A DNA stretch of 64,000 nucleotides from Isoetes taiwanensis (lineage: Eukaryota; Streptophyta; Lycopodiopsida; Isoetales; Isoetaceae), in NCBI GenBank assembly GCA_021234155.1, contig JAJEKV010000188.1, forward strand, positions 84,939 through 148,938, read 5' to 3'. This document shows, piece by piece, positions 57,701 to 64,000 of this stretch. The notes under the pieces are model-generated. The model worked only from the letters and a program-made list of their open reading frames with translations. It was not told where the DNA came from and made no database searches. A program made the position numbers and the translations under genes. How positions within the stretch are numbered: position 1 is the first letter of the stretch; the number at the start of each line of letters is the position of its first letter.

Positions 57701-60700
57701 GCATGCCGCCTAATCCGAGAGTGCACCGCGAACGCCACTCCCTCGCCCGGGTGAACTCTTACAAGGGATAACCGCTTATTCTTCCATCCACCGGCCATTA
57801 GCCCAAGGTGTAATAGCCGCAATTGACCGCCGCCATAGATGGGTCCTGGCCACTCCTGGTGATCCACCGGTGTCTCGCCTCAAATCATCAACCTCACCGT
57901 GGTGAGCTCCCTGTAGTCACCGACTGCTGGCCGGGCCTCCCCGAGGCCGACTCAGCCTGCCTATCCCTGGGAGGTGCCTGATGGTTAGGATGTTTGAGGT
58001 CGTGAGCAGCGATCTCATCTGCCTCGAGCAAGGAACCTCTTCTCCGCCGGTAGCTTGTTTCAGCCTTGTCTGCCCATGATTTCGATGGCTGTCAGAGGGC
58101 TTGATGCTCTGAGGTAAAACCTGCAAGTGCTGCCTGGGCCCCTGCTCTGGGAGGGAAAGTCGACCTCCTGACGATGAAGCCGCCTGGGTCCGGGCTCTTC
58201 CTGAGCGCAACCTTCAGCCTGTGACCCTCTCCCCAAGACCCGAGGAGGTGCCTCCTCAGAATGCCTTTGTATACAGAAACCCCTGCCACCGATTATAATG
58301 GGGCCAGGGCTTGTGATGCTCAACCCGGGAGGTGGCGCCCACCGAGTCCGCCGGCTTCTTTCTCTTCAAGTCTTGCCACTCCTCGCTTCCTCGCTTGTCG
58401 CTGCTCCCTCCTGGGCTGGGTCGAGATCGCTCTTCCTCCTCCTGATTCCTCTTGCTCATCCGAGTCTTCCTTCCCTTCCCCGCCTCCCGGCTCATACTGT
58501 GGTGAGGGAGCTGCTGTTCCCGTCAAGCACGGCCATCAATGGATCCATCTGGGGAATAGAGGTTTCCCACGAAGCGTTCTCGCACTCAAGTGGTGAGAAA
58601 GATCGCCGTATGTTGTTGAAAGAGTAGTACTCGTTCAGCTGATGCTTAGGACCATTGGCTCGTGTGTGCAAGTGCTTTGTTTCCAGAGGGGCATTTGGCT
58701 GATGTCTGGATATCGCCCAATGCCCGCCCCCCGCAGTGGACCTGCCTAGGAACAAAATATCCTATACAAGGAGGGGAGTTGCACTAGCGCTGGTCACTCC
58801 CTAGCTTGAAACCCACCAAGACTCCCTACTATAAGCCGGGTCAAGCAGGTAAGGCTGTTTCCTCGGACGCCCACCTCTTCCCTCAAGATCTGGAAGATTT
58901 GGTCAGACGCTTGCCTCAAAGAAAGATGAGCGCCCGGCACATACCATCCTCCGGAAATTAGGTTGCCATTGATTAATTGCATGAGGGTAACAAACGGTTG
59001 CAAGAGCCTCAAGGAGTTGGGAAATCGGCTAGAAGGCAGGAGCAGATTTGTAGGGTTATGTGAGAAGTGATTTGGTCTATTTATAGAAAAGGGGAAACCC
59101 TAATTTTTGGATGACTTGAAATTTCCTAGGATTGGGGTAATTCTAACTTATCCGAGGTCAAATGGGAGTTTGAGGACTATAGGAGATGCTTGAACAAGGC
59201 TAGGTTACCTAAAAAAGATGCTGCAGCAAGAGGTTGAAGGTGACTTTGACAAGTCCCGTGAAGAATTGTAAGAGGTCTCACGCCCGCGCCCGCTCAATCC
59301 TAACTTTTGTTTTGGCGACGAGGGCGAAATGTGTGAGACATCAGTCCCATTTTAATCAAAGATGTCCAACTTGGGTAAACTAATGGGTAAGGGTGATGGG
59401 CTCATCAAATTAGGTAGAATCGATTCTTTATTTGGTCAATTTGAGCTGTTTTGGTCAAGATATGAGGTCTCACAGCTTGCGCCCGCTCAATCCTAACTTT
59501 TTGTTTTATGACGAGGGCGCGAGCCGTGAGACATCATGTCTCTCGGCTCCCAAATGTCCTATTTCACCGAAATAAAAGCTAAAAACTTATTAATTTGCTT
59601 TAATTACTCAAGTTTATGTCATCAAGGTAACACAAAAATTGCTCTATATTACAAAAATTTTAATTATTTACAACAAAGTTTCTATATGCTCTCCCCACGC
59701 GAATGCAAGACCCGGCGTCTGTCGCATTGTTGTTACCTGGTTTACGTGATAGTCGTTGGAATCTCAAAATGTTGCACTATCTTGCCTCAGCCGCCCATCG
59801 CCAAGAGCGCCGGGTCTGTGACTTAAAGTCTCTGGTTTCTATAGGCCTCAAGATAATCTCATTTTGACCAACCGTGAGCTGGAGGGGTACCTGGGATTAG
59901 GGAGACCACAAGCTGCGCCTGGAAGTGTCTAATCTCCTTAATTCTCCACCTCCTTCCTATCCGCTTTCTTCCCGGTGGCGGCTTGGGAACCTTGGGCTCG
60001 TGGTGGCGCTAGGCCTGGCCGCCTGCTGGTCGCCTCCTCGGCGAACTTAAACCTTCTTTCATATTATTAGCTATAGGCCTCCCATTTCATGTAGGCCTCG
60101 TGCCTCTCATCTTCCTCTCATAAATCTTACCCCTGCCTAAGTGACGAGGCCTCCCAGTCGTGGTTGCTTTCATCCCATGCCCAAGACTGGCAGGCTTCCA
60201 GACTTGATCTGGTTGCCTGTGTGCCACCGCCTGTACTCCCCCGCCTCGTCACTGGTGCTTGGGAGATCCCACCCCATAGGCTGCTAGGTTGAAGTTTTCA
60301 CCCAAGAGTCGTCGGAAGGGTTTGGGGTTCGCTGCCGCTGGCCCTTGATAATAATGTTGGGGTTCGGCCTCAAGTGCGCCCTTGTTCTCCTTACCACCAT
60401 CACGAACTTCCCTTTCGCTTTTCTTTCTTCTCGCTACCTTTGTTCCTCCCTCCCTTCCTTTCCTCTTTTGTCTCTCCCTCTCTTCGCCTGGATGAACCTC
60501 TATGTCTGCCACTCACCGGCTCCACTGCCACCGCCTCATCCCGCTCGAGGATTTGCAAAGGCCCCGAATGGTCTCGGCTTGTTCTCGCCTCACGTCTCCC
60601 CGCCTATTTTTCAGACACCCGCCTCTTCGCCCATGGAGCTCCCGTGATGTGCCCGCCTCCTCCTCCACCACCGTTGAAGACATCGATCAAATCGAGGTGT

Positions 60701-61420
60701 CTTCCTCGTCCGGCGCTTAACGACCTCTTGCGAGCCTCTCACGAAGCATCTTCCATCGATCTCTCTACATTGTGGTTTCATCGGGCGCATTTTCCTGCGG
60801 CCCTGCTTGTTCGCCATGTTTTACTGATCATTAATCTGGATAAAAGCCACCAAAGATCGCCTGTTGGGAAGAGCGGATTTCTAGGGCTTGGACTAAAAAA
60901 TGAGGGGTAAGGTTCTACATCTATTTATACCAGGAATTTTAGGTCAAAACCTGTTGCTCCGCTTAACATGCTAAGGCACCAACTTATCTAAAACTTATAC
61001 TTATTTCAGACTTTCATTTCATTGTCCATGCCGCCCGCGCCTCGCTCCAATATCAATGTTTAGTTTTGGCGACCAGCCGTGGAGATCCTCACATTTCTAG
61101 GGTTTTATAGGTACTGTTAAAACATGCTATTCTAACCACTCCCCACCTTAGAATTAGCCTTAATACATTAATATTTATCTCAAATTCATCATGTTTTGTT
61201 CTGGTCGACAAACCATAGCTTCACCGCCCAAAACAAAAGGTTTACATCAGACCAGCTCCTCACTCCTGTACCGCTCATTCTTAATCCCAGAGCAACCCAA
61301 TTCACTTAATCACATTAGCGCATAACTACAAAGGTGAGAAAAATCTTTTCCCACTTTCGAGGTCGAGGATCCCATCGCTAGTACCATCGAACATGGTCGT
61401 TTGCTCTTGCAGTCTCCAAG
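51770..61420 (-). mobile_element. Gypsy array unit 2, internal region (degraded)
   Basis: It has the same layout as unit 1: integrase at about 53776-52800 (MDFITGLPKRPRGKDALMVV, VDKLSKMAHL), RNase H at 54473-54186 (RIWRHYLLGRKFQLDLSH, NVVAISLSRHPDN), RT at about 55400-54480, protease and gag at about 56900-55640, and a leader up to 61400. Identity with unit 1 is high in blocks, but every 20-80 bp a patch is altered, often to C/G-rich strings such as ccgcc or cgcccg. No frame longer than about 190 codons survives, and those do not follow the element's coding frame. Confidence 0.8.
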
Positions 61421-62815
61421 CAACATTGTCGATCGCGGATGTCTCTACCTCGTAGATACGCACCACCGATACAAAATGAGTTCTTCCCCACACCACCATG
61501 TCAGGTCTAACGCACCGCACCCAGTCCGCCAAGAGTGAAGGTGTCATTCCCACCCGCCTCGGCCTACCTAGTCAAGCGAAAACATACATGTCAAGAAAGC
61601 ACAACATCCTGCGACCAATCTCAAGGATGGCATTCAGAGACATAAAGATCGAGACATCACAGGGGATCCCACCCAAGGCCTGACTCAAAGGATAACCCAT
61701 TGGGTCTCCAGAGTTCAAGCATTGCACCATGGCAATGGAATTGGCCTGCATAAGAACATGGCAGATAGGGGTTGTCCACTCCATCCTCCTGCACACTTTG
61801 CGCAGTAGGGTCAAAAGTGTTGGGACTCGACCAGAGCCCCGGCCGGGATGCATGTTTAAGGCTATTCTCGGTCTCATCCTCCCGCCCGATGGGAAGGTGT
61901 AGGATCACTCCTCTGTGATCTACGTCGACTCAAGGTGACTAGAGGGCCAACGCCCGTATTCGACCAACCATCGAAAGTGTACACCACTACCTGTGTTTGC
62001 TCCATGCCTTACCCGCACCTGCTGCAAGCCATTAGACCTTAGTTTCCTGCCAATGATCCCCAGGCTTTACACACCGTGGGGACTGCCTGGGAGTCGATGA
62101 ACCTCCTTCTAGCTGGGCCTGCCCTCCACCCACAACTGTGTGTGGCCTTGCATACGCTTCTAATTCCATGTGCTGAGAGACTACTCCAGAGCATCAACTA
62201 CAAGCTTTAGGGCCCCACCCCTTCCCAATACAAGGAGTTCGCTGTAAAACATCATCCATATTTAAGAGCCAAAGAACTAGATCCAATCATAGAGTTAGGT
62301 TCTTTAGTTAGTGTCCTAGATCTAAGATCTAGATAGTTATTATGGGCAATTTAATAGTCTAAACCCACCGACTTCTAAAGGACTATAAATACTGCTTTTA
62401 AGCTATTAAACTGGACCAAAGGCTCCCGATCCTTGAGTGGCTCCCTCCTGACCTCGAAAGGTTCAACCCATCCCGCCCGAGCTGATCGACCGGGGAAACC
62501 GATGGGCGACCTTGGCCTGGCAAGTTAACTGGAGGCTTTGGCTCCCAAACCGAGAGCTCTAAAACCCATGACCCAAAACCCGCGCAAGCCAGCCCCACCC
62601 CAAATACGAACAGGGGCCAGGCTCCAAATCAATCCACCCAGTGCATGTGGGATGAACTGAGCACTCCCACCTGTCTTTAGTGGCCAAACAACACGGAAAG
62701 TTGTGTTCTCATTAACGTGCACAGCAGCCACTGGTTTAAACATATGAATTCCAGTAAGCCGCCCCAGGCCACCACCGCCATCCTCAATCCAGGTGACGCA
62801 AGGTGTATGTTTCCT
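61421..62815 (-). mobile_element. Gypsy LTR-C, patchy copy
   Basis: Blocks such as acaactacaagctttaggg, agatctaagatctagata and gggcaatttaatagtctaaa follow the order of LTR-A and LTR-B. The primer site is no longer readable (caacattgtcgatcgcgga where attgctctgatacca stands in the stub). The right end is blurred; ttaatgtgcac and later blocks fade near 62800. Confidence 0.65.
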
Positions 62816-62904
62816 GCCGATATCAGGCCTGAAATCATTTAATAATGGAAGGAAATCTAAGAACAAATTTAAAACCTGTGGCAAGCGATGGAGTCTACTT
62901 GTCA

Positions 62905-64000
62905 GGAGGCTTGATATGTTGATGGAAATTTAGTTTAATTCCCCAACAAACTTATCCAAAGAATACAATCACCGCTTCAAGAGCAATATCATTTAGATGG
63001 CATCTTAGTGTGCTCTATGGTGACTGAGAATGAGCCAAAGGTTAATTATTAGCTTCTATATCAACAACCCAGTTTATAAATTGTTAAAATGAATGTCATT
63101 ATGTATATAAGAATAAAAATATTCCATATTATTTGAGTATATCTGCCTGAATAGCACCAGATAATTATTCCAGAGTACATCTCCACGTAAAATAGTACAA
63201 CTGGATCTATTAATATATGTTTAAAACCCATAAGCCAGGTCACCATTTTCAGTTAGATTAGTAAAAGCCATTATAATTAGTAAATTACGCAGAATGGCAA
63301 ACCAAGGACTAGCTTTTGAGTCAACCCACTTTTAACACTTGGTATGACTGATACTTTGCGCTTGTTGGCCGCCCTTTAAGTTCGAGAGTGTCTACCTTCA
63401 TCCTGATTAAACTTTGCACATGTCCATAATGTCGGCTAAAGCCGTTGGCCAAGAGTTCAGCATGGGCATGCCCTATCTCTTGTAGTTTAGCAACCCCATA
63501 ATCTTGGATTTGATTTAGAGCATCTTTAAGCGCCTTATTTCTCGGTTAAAGCATGGTAATTTGTTATACTATAGTTTTAACATCCTGATGATTTAACAAA
63601 TTTGAGTACCATCAAACGCCATCCCAAGTCCCTAATTTTAACAAATGATGCATTAATATTTGATTACACAAGGAAATTCTCGCGGCATTATTTTTTATTT
63701 ATTTCGCAACCCGCCATGCAATTGCTCTTAAAATGCCCATGCATCCCTGTGTAGCCACCATCGTATAAGCCAACTATTTCATTTACTCATAAATCCAGCC
63801 ATTATAAAAAATGGCTTCCTGAAACGCTCCTGACTTACCTTTTATTGTGTGTCTGGAAATGATTTCTTCCTTTGATCAGAATGCAAGACCCCAGGGCCCA
63901 AAACCACCAGCATTGAGGTGCTTAGTGTTAGGAAGTTTCAGCCTGTACTGCCGGCCCCGCTGGAACCCCGCAAGTAGCAATACGCAACCGGAACTGAAGT
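62905..64000 (-). pseudogene. Athila/Tat extra ORF, third copy, strongly patched
   Basis: The segment follows 24150-25340 in order and orientation, with identical blocks (ttgatggaaatttagttta, agttcagcatgggcatgccc, tatctcttgtagttt, tggtaatttgttatactata, cttagtgttaggaagtttca) separated by corrupted or missing patches. No frame is readable for more than about 60 residues. It runs off the window. Confidence 0.75.

Overview
The window reads as nuclear DNA of a land plant with a large, repeat-rich genome. Genes are split by GT-AG introns, recognisable plant families occur (NB-ARC resistance protein, GH17 glucanase, UDP-glycosyltransferase, PPR, Pumilio), and most of the sequence is retrotransposon. 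A seed plant with a big genome, possibly a gymnosperm, is my inference; nothing in the sequence proves it. There is no bacterial, plastid or CRISPR content.

Region 1 (1-18.0 kb) holds gene remnants and small elements. On the minus strand there are a few exons of an unrecognised gene, a Helitron-like 3' terminus, a broken NB-ARC gene, a broken GH17 beta-1,3-glucanase, a Ty1/copia scrap, a tRNA-derived SINE, and a LINE that keeps its 5' half (ORF1 plus endonuclease) but has lost its reverse transcriptase. On the plus strand there are a Pumilio/PUF gene remnant with one in-frame stop, a PPR scrap, a UDP-glycosyltransferase pseudogene, and the one gene that looks intact: a four-exon membrane protein of AGTRAP-like type (16187-17496) whose exon phases all agree and predict 219 residues.

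Region 2 (19.1-38.2 kb) is a nest of retroelements. An Athila/Tat-type Ty3 element on the minus strand (gag, protease, reverse transcriptase) has a chromovirus-type reverse transcriptase segment spliced into it. To its right lie an LTR, an extra ORF that follows integrase, and an integrase tail. That tail is split by a Ty1/copia element (26040-31733) with LTRs, primer site, polypurine tract and a 5-bp TTATA target duplication. At about 32.49 kb the Athila/Tat sequence turns round and runs head-to-head on the plus strand through integrase and the same extra ORF to 38.24 kb. That second copy is itself broken by a 2.6-kb insertion.

Region 3 (38.2-62.8 kb) starts with a 385-bp foldback element with perfect arms of about 84 bp. 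Then comes a tandem Ty3/gypsy array on the minus strand, LTR-internal-LTR-internal-LTR, with LTRs of about 1.4-1.55 kb and internal regions of about 9.7-10 kb. The leftmost LTR also has a primer-binding site on its outer side, so a third unit once continued leftwards. The window ends (62.9-64.0 kb) in another copy of the Athila/Tat extra ORF.

Only the AGTRAP-like gene is a good candidate for a working gene. From about 38 kb onward the repeat copies differ in an odd patchy way (identical blocks separated by scrambled patches), which suggests consensus error in the assembly as well as real decay. Exact coordinates and reading frames there should be treated with caution.
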